Shown: positions 34,211 to 42,690, counted from the stretch's first letter. The stretch: DNA of 64,000 nucleotides from Caulobacteraceae bacterium (GCA_025450315.1 JANWHQ010000014.1:1-64000), one strand, 5' to 3'. Translations and numbers: made by a program. Notes: generated by a model from the letters alone, not told the origin.

Positions 34211-34716
34211 TGCGGCTGGTGCTGGGCCGGGACGCGGCGGTGGCCGACTGGGTGGGCCGGCGCATCGCGCACGTGGGGACAGGCGAGGCGTTCGGGCCCT
34301 GCGCGGCGATCGGGGTGGAGGCCGAGGACGGCCGGCCCCTGGGCGGGGTGGTGTTCTCCAACTGGCAGCCCGCCTGCCGTTCGATCGAGGCCAGCTTCGC
34401 CGCCGACGGCCCGCGCTGGCTGACCCGGCGGCTGATCGGCCAGATCCTCAGCTACCCGTTCGGCCAGCTGGACTGCCAGAGGATCACCGCCCTGACCCCG
34501 CGGCGGGCCACGGCCGCGCGGCGGTTCCTGGAGGCGTTCGGATTCCGGCGCGAGGGGCTGGTGCGCAAGGGCTTCGGCGACGACGACGCGGTGGTGTCGG
34601 GCCTGCTGAGGCGGGAGTGGGAGACGAGCCGGTGGGTCCGGCGAGGCGATCAGAGCCGCTCGCCGTCCTCGCCCCGGACGACCACGCCCACCCCTCGCTC
34701 CGGATCGTCGGGATAG
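34210..34716 (+). CDS. Phage-encoded GNAT-like acetyltransferase
   Basis: 168 residues, coupled to the hub gene (TGATG). The middle has RWLTRRLIGQILSYPFGQLDCQRITALTPRRATAARRFLEAFGFRREG, the GNAT core with its C-terminal loop, where the Q/R-x-x-G acetyl-CoA turn is weak. Small GNAT proteins of this kind are widespread in tail-region clusters of podophages. Substrate unknown. The last ~20 residues overlap the convergent cupin gene by 67 bases and may not be native. Confidence 0.6.
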   Translation: MRLVLGRDAAVADWVGRRIAHVGTGEAFGPCAAIGVEAEDGRPLGGVVFSNWQPACRSIEASFAADGPRWLTRRLIGQILSYPFGQLDCQRITALTPRRATAARRFLEAFGFRREGLVRKGFGDDDAVVSGLLRREWETSRWVRRGDQSRSPSSPRTTTPTPRSGSSG

Positions 34717-35111
34717 TGGATCCGCTCCTCGCCGCGCTTGCGCGCGCCGACCACGAGAAGGGTGGCGGGCGCGGCGGTGCGGTTGGCCAGGTGATGGGCG
34801 TTGGCGACGCCGGCCTTGAAGCCGGCGCTGTCGCCGGGGCCGAGCGGATGCTCGCCATTGTCGTCGATCAGCACCACCTCGCCCGAGAGGACATGGACGA
34901 ATTCGTCCTCGCCCTCATGCCAGTGGCGCAGCGAGGAATAGCCGCCAGGTCCCAGGGTCAGGAGGTTCGCCCCGAACTGGTCGACCCCCACCGCGCGGCC
35001 GAGCTGGCGCTCTTCGTTGGTCCTGAACCGCTCGGGCCGCAGCACGCCGGGACCCTGCCAGGGGCCCTTGACCGGAACCTCGGCGAGGCGGGCGATGCGG
35101 GTCCTGGGCAT
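34650..35111 (-). CDS. Cupin domain protein
   Basis: 153 residues. A single double-stranded beta-helix with HWHEGEDEFVHVLSGEVVLIDDNGEHPLGPGDSAGFKAGVANAHH: metal ligands His-x-His-x4-Glu and a distal His of cupin motif 2. The ATG at 35111 is used; the frame upstream is not protein-like. Non-haem iron or zinc-dependent enzyme or sugar/metabolite-binding protein; substrate unknown. Its first 24 codons and upstream region are duplicated near 36199-36269. Confidence 0.75.
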   Translation of the reverse strand: MPRTRIARLAEVPVKGPWQGPGVLRPERFRTNEERQLGRAVGVDQFGANLLTLGPGGYSSLRHWHEGEDEFVHVLSGEVVLIDDNGEHPLGPGDSAGFKAGVANAHHLANRTAAPATLLVVGARKRGEERIHYPDDPERGVGVVVRGEDGERL

Positions 35112-35265
35112 GGCGGCGGCTTCCGGGCGGTGGAACCAGCATAGTTTAGGCCGAGTCCGCAGGCATCGCGCGAGCTCCGCTACTTCAGGTTCGTCCAAGA
35201 ACAGTGGACCCCAAGAGCCGCTGAGGACCCCCGCGAAAACAGCCTTCGGGACCGCGTCGTCCTCG
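35041..35265. repeat. Direct repeat, copy 1
   Basis: About 225 bp similar to 36199-36430. The central ~55 bases around CATAGTTTAGGCCGAGTCC are identical in both copies. It contains the 5' end of the cupin gene and, beyond base ~35195, a decayed copy of the 3' end of the gene at 36362. Together with copy 2 it brackets the acyltransferase-like gene at 35312. Confidence 0.75.
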
Positions 35266-35311
35266 GGCTATGGTTCAGTCCGCCGACCTCAACGAGCGAC
35301 GACCAGCCACC

Positions 35312-36166
35312 ATGAACCCACCCGCGGCCTACACCGGACCCTTGAAGAGGTACTGGATGTATGCGGGCGTGCCGCAACCGGAGGACCCCCATCTGCTGTT
35401 CGAGAACGCGGAGATGGTCGCCGATGTCGTCAAGCCCAATCCCGCGCTGGGCTATCTCTACGACCATGCCCGCGAGCCCAAGGCGCCGCGGGAGTCGTGG
35501 ATCAGGCAGGCGCACGTGGCGACCTGCGCCGAACTGATCCTGAAGGACTTCTTCCGTCACCTGAGCCTGCAGGAGCTCGAGGTCCTGTTCGATCCGGAGG
35601 CCGGGGCCCGGGCTGCGCGGGCCATGTCCTCTCCCCGGGGCGTCCTCGCCCTGACCTTCCACGGCGGCTACAGCACCCTGCTGCGCCACAGCTTCACCGC
35701 CCGCACAGACCACGGCGTCATCATCGGACCCCTGGCCGCGGCGAAGTTCCGCATGCTGGATGGGAACGACCCGGGCGCGGCCCTGTTCGCGGCCCTGCGC
35801 ACGCTCAACGAGGGCCACGCCGTCTACGTCGCGCCCGACGGGCCGTTCGGAAAGCCGGCCGGATCGATCGAGGTGCTGGGCGCGACCTGTCCGGTGGCCG
35901 CCGGCGCACCGTTCCTGGCCTATGAAACGGGCTGCGACACCGTCTTCTTCACCCTGAAGCGCAACGGGCGCCTGCTGGCCCCGCACGTCGCGCCCGGCCC
36001 GAGCCGCGATCCCGACGAAACGCTCGAGACGTTCCAAGCGCGATTGATCGGCTTCTACCGGGACAGGATCGAGGCGTGCCTGACGGGAGATCCTCAAAAC
36101 GTCGCGCTGGCCGCCCGGTGGGGAAAGAAGTTCTACGGGGCGATGGGCATGGCGCCGGTCGCCTGA
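35312..36166 (+). CDS. Lauroyl/LpxL-like acyltransferase family protein
   Basis: 284 residues. Core motifs are LALTFHGGYSTLLRHSF, HGVIIGPLAAAKFRML, and AVYVAPDGPFGKPAGSIEVLGATCPVAAGAPFLAYETGC, with the spacing and Gly/Pro blocks of the LABLAT family. The substituted HxxxxxD/E pattern makes the activity uncertain. It probably acts at the inner membrane on a lipid or peptide substrate. Start ATG 35312. The gene lies between two direct repeats, is on the strand opposite to its flankers, and may have arrived by recombination. Confidence 0.6.
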   Translation: MNPPAAYTGPLKRYWMYAGVPQPEDPHLLFENAEMVADVVKPNPALGYLYDHAREPKAPRESWIRQAHVATCAELILKDFFRHLSLQELEVLFDPEAGARAARAMSSPRGVLALTFHGGYSTLLRHSFTARTDHGVIIGPLAAAKFRMLDGNDPGAALFAALRTLNEGHAVYVAPDGPFGKPAGSIEVLGATCPVAAGAPFLAYETGCDTVFFTLKRNGRLLAPHVAPGPSRDPDETLETFQARLIGFYRDRIEACLTGDPQNVALAARWGKKFYGAMGMAPVA

Positions 36167-36198
36167 GCCGGCGCGACCATCGGGAGAGGGTGGGCCTC

Positions 36199-36430
36199 AG
36201 CACGCCAGGGCCCTGCCGGGGGCCCTTGACCGGAACCTCGGCGAGGCGGGCGATGCCAGTCCTGGGCATGGCGGCGGCGTCCGGGCGGTGGAACCAGCAT
36301 AGTTTAGGCCGAGTCCGCAGGCATCGCGCGAGCTCCGCCGCGTCTGGTTCGGCGCCGCGGCCTAAGGGCGATAGAACCCAAAGCCGTCGAGGACCTCCTT
36401 GAAAACGGCCTTCGAGAGCGCGTTGTCGCG
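36199..36430. repeat. Direct repeat, copy 2, with truncated cupin fragment
   Basis: Second copy of the repeat at 35041. It holds a 5' fragment of a second cupin gene (minus strand, 36199-36269; begins MPRTGIARLAEVPVKGP) that loses similarity after ~24 codons. It then contains the intact 3' end of the gene at 36362. A segmental duplication with the acyltransferase gene in between is the simplest reading. Confidence 0.75.
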
Positions 36431-36904
36431 GGTTCGGGTTTCGACGAAGAGACTGAGGACCTTCCTGCCGGTGACCCAGCCGGCGAACCGGAAAATCGTG
36501 TAGTCGTCATAGCCGGCATAGGCGACGTATCCGAGGGCGCCGTCGTCCTTCAGCTCGACGAACTTGTCGCCGAATTGGACGTTTCGATGCGCCCGAAGCT
36601 TCGTCTCGGCGTTCAGGCGCTGGTCGGCGAGAACATTGGCGGTCTTGAGGATCTTGTCGGCGGGGAAAGCCGCCTGGAGGACCGAGATGACGATCACCGA
36701 CTGCTTCGCGTCGGACTGGAACCCCCACTGCTCGTCGTCGTCCATACCCTCGGCCTGCCAGTCCGGCGGCAGCTTGAGGTGGAATTCGTCCGTCTTGAGA
36801 TCAATACCGCCTGGTCCGGGACGCGTGGCCGAAGCTCCGGACTGAGCGCCTTCAACTGATCGCCGCCACGACGACGCGATCTTCCGAAAGAAACCTGTCG
36901 CCAT
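36362..36904 (-). CDS. Hypothetical protein, possible PsbP/DcrB-like fold
   Basis: 180 residues from the ATG at 36904 (the longer frame to 37051 is unnatural). Core: FHLKLPPDWQAEGMDDDEQWGFQSD, VIVISVLQAAFPADKILKTA, then VELKDDGALGYVAYAGYDDYTIFRFAGWVTGRKVLSLFVETR. The 'F.L.LP..W...' start and beta-rich middle are reminiscent of DUF1795/DcrB (Mog1-PsbP) proteins, which can serve as effector adaptors. It is divergent from the LysM effector gene at 37000. The assignment is tentative. Confidence 0.5.
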   Translation of the reverse strand: MATGFFRKIASSWRRSVEGAQSGASATRPGPGGIDLKTDEFHLKLPPDWQAEGMDDDEQWGFQSDAKQSVIVISVLQAAFPADKILKTANVLADQRLNAETKLRAHRNVQFGDKFVELKDDGALGYVAYAGYDDYTIFRFAGWVTGRKVLSLFVETRTRDNALSKAVFKEVLDGFGFYRP

Positions 36905-36931
36905 CCAGCATTCCCCCGCGCTGTGACCAGA

Positions 36932-36970
36932 TGAGCAAAATCCTAAGCTGAGTCCAGCCGCCCTCATGCT
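36932..36970 (+). promoter_or_regulatory. Near-match to the phage-regulon promoter
   Basis: TGAG at 36932-36935, seven bases, CTAA at 36943-36946, then CATGCT at 36965-36970, 17 bases after CTAAG. One of eight dyad positions differs from TTAG-N7-CTAA. It precedes the LysM effector by 29 bases (ATG at 37000). Weak, but it has the same geometry as P1-P5. Confidence 0.3.
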
Positions 36971-36999
36971 GGCCCCGAACCTTCTTGTTCGGCGGCCGC

Positions 37000-38594
37000 A
37001 TGGAACCTTTCGACCTCCTTTCAACCTCTCCGCTGACCGTCGGCGGCCCACTGATCCGGCCGGCCCAGCCGGCTTCGAATGGCGCCCTCAGCGACGCCCA
37101 ACTGATGGCGCGCCTCCTGGCGTCCTACCCTTCACAGGTCTTCGAGGGTTGGTCGCCCCCACCGCCGTCCCCTGAGGCGGCGGCGAACGCCGACGGCCTG
37201 ATGCGGGTTGGCCTGGCGCAGCTTTATCCGCAGCTATTCGGGGATCTCCAGTTCTCCGACCTCAATGACGGTGGCTATCCCGGTCCTCCAGACCCGATCA
37301 GCGCAGGCGCGGCTTCCGGCGCTGCAGGGACGCCGCGGGCGGATTACCCACCGTCCAGCGCCGGCGCGAGCGAGCCCGATCTGGTTCGCCCGCAATCCGA
37401 TCCCTATGCGGCCGTGGGGCTCGAACCGCCGAGCGTGTTGGAACAACGCCTTCCAGCAACCGCCTTCCAACAGACCTACAGGGCCAAGCCCGGCGACAGC
37501 ATCTCGACCATCGTCGGGTCGAGCGATCCGGAGACCATCGGCAAATTCGCGATCCAAAATGGGTTGCGATCCGGCACGATCTATCCAGGCCGGGAATATG
37601 CTTTCCCAACCCTGGTCAGGGCCTTGACCCGCGTGCGTCCGCATTCGGGCAAGCCATCCTTGATCAGGACAACGCGCGTCTCGCAAACACGGCGCGGATC
37701 CGTCCCCAGCCCGGAACGGGTCTCTGGGTCGACGGAGCCTACTATCCGCCCGATCGCCTGAAGCAGGCGGCAGCCGCTCTGCGAAGCGGTCCGGCGCCGG
37801 TGTCCGACCCGGGTCTCATCGCCGAGCACAATTGGCTCCGCTCGGCGAGCGCGCCAAGCCTTCTCGAGACACCCAGGAGTGGGTTCCAGGAGGCGCAGCG
37901 CCAGTTCTGGCAAGCTGTCTCCGACGATACCGCCAGTAGCGCGGGCGAATTCTTCGGCGAGTTAGCTCACGAACTCTGGGACGATCTCCCAGGGATCGAA
38001 CCTGCGCTCGGCTATCTGCCTTTGCTGGGACAGGCCGCCCGGTTCGGCGGAGCGCTGAAGGCGGCGCGGCCTGAGGCCGAGGCCGCCGCCGAAAATGGGA
38101 TTTCAATTGGTCGATCCGGCTACCGGTCAATCGAGGAATTCAGCGACGCCGTTCTCGCCAAGTACCAAGCACTCTATGATCATCATTACGGCGAGGTGCT
38201 TGAGATGGCGAGGAAAGGGATCATCCCCAATACGCCACTCGCGATTGGTGGTCGGCTGGATGGACTCGCCCGGGACGGCATCAGACAGTTCGTCGAAGAC
38301 GAAGGCGTTCGAGAAGGGTCGGGTGAGCTGATTCAAATCAACAGACGGTTGCCTGACCCCGATGGATCAGGGGCATCTCGCTTCCCTGACATCTACATTC
38401 CAAAGGCTGGCGTCATCTTTGACGGCTCATTGGCGCCAAAATTCGCCTCATCCCTCCAGATCGCCGACTTTGGCCGCTTTTCAGGCGGCGCAAAGACGTC
38501 CATCGTCCGGCCGTCCAGTCTCCCGCCCAAGGACCTGGGTGGAGGGGGCTCGATCATGGGTTCTTATGGCATCGTTCCACGGACGCCGAAATGA
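37000..38594 (+). pseudogene. Frameshifted LysM polymorphic-toxin-like gene
   Basis: The ATG at 37000 opens a frame (MEPFDLLSTSPLTVGGPLI, Pro-rich linker, then the LysM-like TYRAKPGDSISTIVGSSDPETI) that ends as coherent protein near base 37605. The frame one base back then continues perfectly from FPNPGQGLDPRASAFGQAIL through WVDGAYYPPDRL to 38594, over a C-terminal domain containing IEEFSDAVLAKYQALYDHHYGE and SRFPDIYIPKAGVIFDGS. A single base missing at the TTTCCC run (37602-37607) explains this. The C-terminal 'PD...D' pattern faintly suggests a nuclease; family unproven. The immunity-like gene at 38591 is intact. Confidence 0.65.
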
Positions 38595-38908
38595 CAGCTC
38601 CATTTTCCTTTCATGATCTTCACGGCTTCAAGGACTATGTGACGTTCGTTCAAACCTATCTGCCCGACCGGTTTCATCCTCGGGAGAACTACGGCCCCGA
38701 AGATCAGTGGACCTTGGATCTGGCCTTCAAAGGACTCCGCCTCGGCCTGCGCATTGCGGTGGAGGAAAAGGGCGACAAGCCGGTCTTCGCGGAATGTTCG
38801 CGGCTGGTAGATAAGGCCGAGGCCGAGTACCGGGATGACCGATGGCGTGACGGATTCGCCACCTTGGAGGAGGTTCGCAAGCTGCTCCGAAAGGTTCGGA
38901 CGTCCTGA
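38591..38908 (+). CDS. Small protein, probable immunity partner of the LysM toxin-like gene
   Basis: 105 residues, starting in an ATGA overlap with the stop of the preceding frame. MTAPFSFHDLHGFKDYVTFVQTYLPDRFHPRENYG, then a helical region LDLAFKGLRLGLRIAVEEKGDKPVFAECSRLVDKAEAEY and a C-terminal helix LEEVRKLLRK. No signal peptide, so it would act in the cytoplasm, which fits a nuclease or other cytoplasmic toxin. The overlap and size are typical of immunity proteins; I do not recognise a named immunity family. Confidence 0.55.
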   Translation: MTAPFSFHDLHGFKDYVTFVQTYLPDRFHPRENYGPEDQWTLDLAFKGLRLGLRIAVEEKGDKPVFAECSRLVDKAEAEYRDDRWRDGFATLEEVRKLLRKVRTS

Positions 38909-38910
38909 TG

Positions 38911-40743
38911 TCAGGGCTTGGCCGCCGGCGCCGCGGTGGTCGCAGCCCCTGCCGCCGGCGCGTCCGGACCGATGCCCAGCCGCCTGGCGCGGGCGACCAC
39001 CACCGGGGAGATGTCGTCGGCGGCCTTGAGGTCGGCCTCGCCGTCGGCGGCGCGGCCGGTCTTCAGCTCGGCGACGCCCCGGCCGTAATGGGCCCAGGCG
39101 ATCTGGGGCTGGAGCCTCAGCGCCGCGTCGTAGTCGCCGATGGCCTGCTGGTACTGGCCCAGCCGCAGACGCACCAGGCCGCGGCTGTCGAGGAACTCGG
39201 CGGTCGAGGGGCGCAGCTTCAGGGCGCGGTCGCAGTCGGCCAGGGCGATCTGGAGCTCGTGGTTGGCCAGGGCCCTGGCCCAGCAGCGGCCGTTGAGGGC
39301 GAAGGCCAGGCGCTCGTCCTTGGGATTGGCGGCGATCCACTGGTCGTAGTTGTCGACGGCCGGCTGCATCAGGCCGACGGCCTCGTAGGCCTGGGCGATC
39401 TCGAGCCGCAGCTGCGGGTCGATCCTGGCCGCCGCCTCGAAGTCGGCCCGGGCGCCGTCGGGGTCGCGGTCGGCCAGCTTCAGCCGCCCCCGGCCGAGCA
39501 GGGCCAGGGTGAAATCCGGCTTGAGCTTCAGCGCCTGGTCCAGGTCGGAGACGGCCAGCAGCGGCTGGCGGTTGCCCAGCCGCGCCATGGCGCGGTCGTA
39601 GGCGAGCTGGGGATCGGCGGGGGCCAGCGCCATGGCGTGGGTGAAGTCGTCGATCGCCTGGGGATATTCGCGCCGGGCGCTGGCGGCGGCGCCGCGGCGG
39701 GCATAGCCGCTGGCGTCGGTGGGCTGATCCCCTGCGGGGACGGCGGCTCCCGGGGCGGGCGGCGCGGCTGCGGTAGCCTCGGTGACGGGCGGCGGGGCCG
39801 GGGCGCTGTCCAGGCGGAACACCGGGCCGCCGTTGTAGGTGAAGTAGAGCTTGTCCTGGCTGCGGGCGATGTAGATCCGGTGCGAGAGCATGAAGTCCGC
39901 GCCGATCAGCATGTCGACATCGCCCAGGTCGATGGCGCCGATCCTGAGCCGGGTGTGCTCGATCTCCTCGTCGCCGATCCTGAAGCTGTCGACCGGCGCG
40001 ATCCAGGTCTCGATCGAGCGCCGGCCGAAGCCGTTGGTGAGCCCCGCCGGGGTCACGCCGGGCCCGTCGTGACGGATGCCGGCGCGGCCGGCCGCGCGCA
40101 GGGTGAGCACCGAGGTGGAGGCCCCGCTGTCGAACAGCACCTTCATGGTGACCCCGTTCACCTTGGCCGTGCCGATCACCGGGCCGGTGCGCCCGCGCGC
40201 CTCGTCCAGCAGGACCACCGAATAGGGGGCGCCGGGCGCGGCCCAATAGGCCAGGGGCTGGCCCTCGCAGCCGTGGGGCTGGAACATGCGGACCGCGCCG
40301 TTGGCGAGGTCGAGTTCGACATCGGCGACCATCAGGAAGTTGCGCCCGAGGATGCCGTCGATGGTCGGCCCGAACTCGGTGCCGCCGACCAGGAACTGGG
40401 TGTGGTGGAAGGGCGCGCCCAGCAGGGTGAAGTCCGAGACGGTGGCGAGCCCGACGTCGGCTTCGCCGTTGACGCCGCTGACCGTGATGCCGGACGGCAG
40501 GGCGCCGACCCTCAGGTGGTAGCGGTCCACGCGTGAGCGGCTGATCGAGCTGAAGAAGGCCCCGAGGTCGACCAGCAGGCGGGCGTCGACGCCTTCGATC
40601 CTGGCGTCGATCACCGGCGACAGGCCCTGCATGGTGACCGGCATGGTGACGACCAGGTCGAGCTTGCAGGCGGCCGCCGCGGGAAGGGCGGGGACCAGCA
40701 TCGCGGCCAGCATCGACAGTATCAGCACAAGTCTGGAGCGCAT
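38911..40743 (-). CDS. Retropepsin-like aspartic protease with TPR repeats
   Basis: 610 residues with a Sec signal peptide (LVLILSMLAAMLVPALPAAAA). Two retropepsin domains follow: one at ~40-160 with DLG (Asp59-Leu-Gly) in place of D[TS]G, and a second at ~195-320 with FDSGAST (Asp204). A Pro/Ala linker leads to ~7 tetratricopeptide repeats (~360-585). The second domain could be catalytic; retropepsins need two aspartates, so the DLG domain may be structural or partly active. Exported, likely periplasmic. It is divergent from the phage gene at 40860 and shares the dyad of P5. Confidence 0.75.
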   Translation of the reverse strand: MRSRLVLILSMLAAMLVPALPAAAACKLDLVVTMPVTMQGLSPVIDARIEGVDARLLVDLGAFFSSISRSRVDRYHLRVGALPSGITVSGVNGEADVGLATVSDFTLLGAPFHHTQFLVGGTEFGPTIDGILGRNFLMVADVELDLANGAVRMFQPHGCEGQPLAYWAAPGAPYSVVLLDEARGRTGPVIGTAKVNGVTMKVLFDSGASTSVLTLRAAGRAGIRHDGPGVTPAGLTNGFGRRSIETWIAPVDSFRIGDEEIEHTRLRIGAIDLGDVDMLIGADFMLSHRIYIARSQDKLYFTYNGGPVFRLDSAPAPPPVTEATAAAPPAPGAAVPAGDQPTDASGYARRGAAASARREYPQAIDDFTHAMALAPADPQLAYDRAMARLGNRQPLLAVSDLDQALKLKPDFTLALLGRGRLKLADRDPDGARADFEAAARIDPQLRLEIAQAYEAVGLMQPAVDNYDQWIAANPKDERLAFALNGRCWARALANHELQIALADCDRALKLRPSTAEFLDSRGLVRLRLGQYQQAIGDYDAALRLQPQIAWAHYGRGVAELKTGRAADGEADLKAADDISPVVVARARRLGIGPDAPAAGAATTAAPAAKP

Positions 40744-40786
40744 CCCGGCAGACTAATCCTGGGGCCAAGCTTGGGGGAAGGCCGTT

Positions 40787-40825
40787 TTAGCGCCGGCCTA
40801 ACGACCTCCACGCGACGGCTAGGCT
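40787..40825 (+). promoter_or_regulatory. Phage-regulon promoter P5
   Basis: TTAG at 40787-40790, seven bases, CTAA at 40798-40801, then TAGGCT at 40820-40825, 17 bases after CTAAC. Unlike P1-P4 the next gene starts 34 bases later, at a TTG with an AGGAG ribosome site, so this mRNA has a leader. It drives the virion protein and lysis cassette. Confidence 0.6.
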
Positions 40826-40859
40826 GCCTTTCGACACCGCAGTCGACCAGGAGCCTCCG

Positions 40860-42026
40860 TTGGGCAAGTCCGCACCCACGCCGCCGCCGGCCCCCGATCC
40901 GGCGACCATCATCAACGCCCAGACCGGGGCCAGCGAGCAGACCGCGCAGTTCCAGTCGGGCCTGAACAACGTCAACTACCAGGGCCCCCAGGGAGACGTG
41001 TCCTATTCGATGCAGTCGCCGGGCCGCTGGACCGAGAACGTCCAGCTGAATCCCACCGAGCAGGCGACCTACGACACCGTCGACAACGCCAACTATCGGG
41101 CGGCCAAGGTGGCGGACAACCAGATCCTCAACGTCGGCAAGGCGCTGGAGAATCCGGCGCCGGCGATCCCGCAGCTGCAGACCGGCGTCTCGGCCGTCTC
41201 GCCCTTCGTGACCTATGGCGGCGCGGGTGCGACCTCGCCGCTGCCGGGCGATCCCTCGAGCGCCCCCGCGGGCATGCGCTACGACCAGTCCTCGGGGTGG
41301 ATCCCGACGACGCCCTACGGCGTGGACGCCACCGGCGCCCATCCGGGCCAGATGTACGATCCGAATCAGGGCTGGGTCGCGGCGACCGGCCAGGCGGCCT
41401 ATCCCTCGAGCGGGCAGCCGACAAGCGCGGCGTCGCCGCAGAGCGGCGCCCTGGCGCTCTCCGGCGCGGCGGCGTCGAACCCCGTGGCGGCCACCCAGCT
41501 CGCCACCTACCAGAACGCGCGCCAGATGCTGGATCCCCAGTGGCGGCAGGCGTCCGAGCAGCAGCAGGCCCGGCTGGTCGCCCAGGGGCTGAACCCCGAC
41601 AGCGCCGCCTACCAGAACGCCCAGACCCTGTTCGGCGACCAGGAGAACGAGGCCTACGACGCGGCCCTCTACAACGCGATCACCGCCGGCGACGCCGAGC
41701 AACAGGCCCTCTACGGCCAGAACCTGTCGTCGGCCCAGCTCGGCAACCAGGCCGCCCAGCAGACCTTCCAGAACCAGGCCTACGCCACCCAGCTGCCGAT
41801 CGACGAGTTCACGGCCCTACTGGGCGACAGCCAGGTGGCCATGCCGCCGTCGTCGCCGGCCCAGAACACGCCGGTCCAGCCGGCGAACGCGCTCGGCGCC
41901 TACCAGCTCCAGCAGAACGCGCTGCAGAGCGACTACCAGGCGCAACTTCAGAACAGCCAGTCCGGGCTGACCGGACTGTTCAACCTGGGCGCCGCCGCCC
42001 TCAAGACCTTCGGAGTCCCGCTATGA
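40860..42026 (+). CDS. Phage virion protein (internal/injection-type)
   Basis: 388 residues from a TTG at 40860 with AGGAG six bases upstream. Gln/Asn/Ala-rich and mostly helical, with GASEQTAQFQSGLNNVNYQGP near the start, repeated GG/Pro loops and long helices such as NPVAATQLATYQNARQML and ENEAYDAALYNAITAGDAEQQAL. This low-complexity, disordered-helical profile between the tail genes and the lysis genes fits internal virion or DNA-injection proteins of podophages. No enzyme motif is visible. Confidence 0.6.
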   Translation: MGKSAPTPPPAPDPATIINAQTGASEQTAQFQSGLNNVNYQGPQGDVSYSMQSPGRWTENVQLNPTEQATYDTVDNANYRAAKVADNQILNVGKALENPAPAIPQLQTGVSAVSPFVTYGGAGATSPLPGDPSSAPAGMRYDQSSGWIPTTPYGVDATGAHPGQMYDPNQGWVAATGQAAYPSSGQPTSAASPQSGALALSGAAASNPVAATQLATYQNARQMLDPQWRQASEQQQARLVAQGLNPDSAAYQNAQTLFGDQENEAYDAALYNAITAGDAEQQALYGQNLSSAQLGNQAAQQTFQNQAYATQLPIDEFTALLGDSQVAMPPSSPAQNTPVQPANALGAYQLQQNALQSDYQAQLQNSQSGLTGLFNLGAAALKTFGVPL

Positions 42027-42364
42027 ACCCGGCCAACCCCCAGGCGCCCCAGCCCCAGGCCCTGCTCTACGCACCCGCCGAGCCGACGCCGCAGGACTAC
42101 GCCGACGCCCTGGCCCAGCTGGGCCGGCAAGGCCAGGCGGGCATCCGCACGCCCGGCGCCCTGGCGTCGAACCTCGCGGCGGACGCCCTGCTTCAGTACG
42201 GCCAGGCCCGGGCGCAGCGGCAGCAGGCGGCGAACGGCGCCTTCGGATCGACGCCGGGCCCGGGTCTCCAGCCGAACGACTGGCGCGCGCTGCTGCAGCC
42301 TGCCCGAGCCAACCTCTACCCCTCGGCCTACGGCGCGCCTGCCGATCCCACGGGTGGCTCATGA
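42023..42364 (+). CDS. Phage protein, unknown
   Basis: 113 residues, overlapping the previous gene by 4 bases. Pro/Gln-rich N-terminus (MNPANPQAPQPQALLYAPAE), a helix with YADALAQLGRQGQAG and another with LASNLAADALLQYGQARAQRQQAANG, ending in PSAYGAPAD. GGAG precedes the ATG. Coupled to the next gene by ATGA. The style matches its neighbour, so it is probably also a virion component. Confidence 0.6.
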   Translation: MNPANPQAPQPQALLYAPAEPTPQDYADALAQLGRQGQAGIRTPGALASNLAADALLQYGQARAQRQQAANGAFGSTPGPGLQPNDWRALLQPARANLYPSAYGAPADPTGGS

Positions 42365-42690
42365 TCGCCTCGACCGTCGCCAATTGGCTGGCGTTCGGCG
42401 GGCTGTCGTTCCTAGTCTGCTCGGCGTCGGTGACCTTCGCCTTCGGGCTCGGCCGCGTGTTCCAGCGCGTGGGCGACCTGCGCGCGGACGTGGACCAGCT
42501 GAAGCAGGGCGAGGCCGAGGAGGGCAGGGCGCGCTCGTCGCTGCGCGAGGCCTTCGCGCGCTTCGAGGCCCGCATCGAGGCCAAGCTCGAGCACCTGGAC
42601 GCCCGCGTCGCCGAGCTGACCCAGGCCCTGGCGGGCGGCCGCGGCCGTCGCGTCCCGACCTCCCGCGCCGACGGGGAGGGCCGGCCATGA
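42361..42690 (+). CDS. Small membrane protein with coiled coil (lysis-cassette accessory)
   Basis: 109 residues. One N-terminal membrane segment (ANWLAFGGLSFLVCSASVTFAFG) is followed by a long charged helix (LRADVDQLKQGEAEEGRARSSLREAFARFEARIEAKLEHLDARVAELTQAL), predicted coiled coil. The layout is like a spanin or antiholin-type lysis protein. It is coupled by ATGA to both its neighbours, the preceding gene and the endolysin. Confidence 0.6.
   Translation: MIASTVANWLAFGGLSFLVCSASVTFAFGLGRVFQRVGDLRADVDQLKQGEAEEGRARSSLREAFARFEARIEAKLEHLDARVAELTQALAGGRGRRVPTSRADGEGRP

Noticed and set aside
35140-35160. TTTAGGCC in the direct repeats as a phage-regulon dyad
   Set aside because: TTAG is present but CTAA is not at N7, and it lies inside a repeat rather than before a phage gene.
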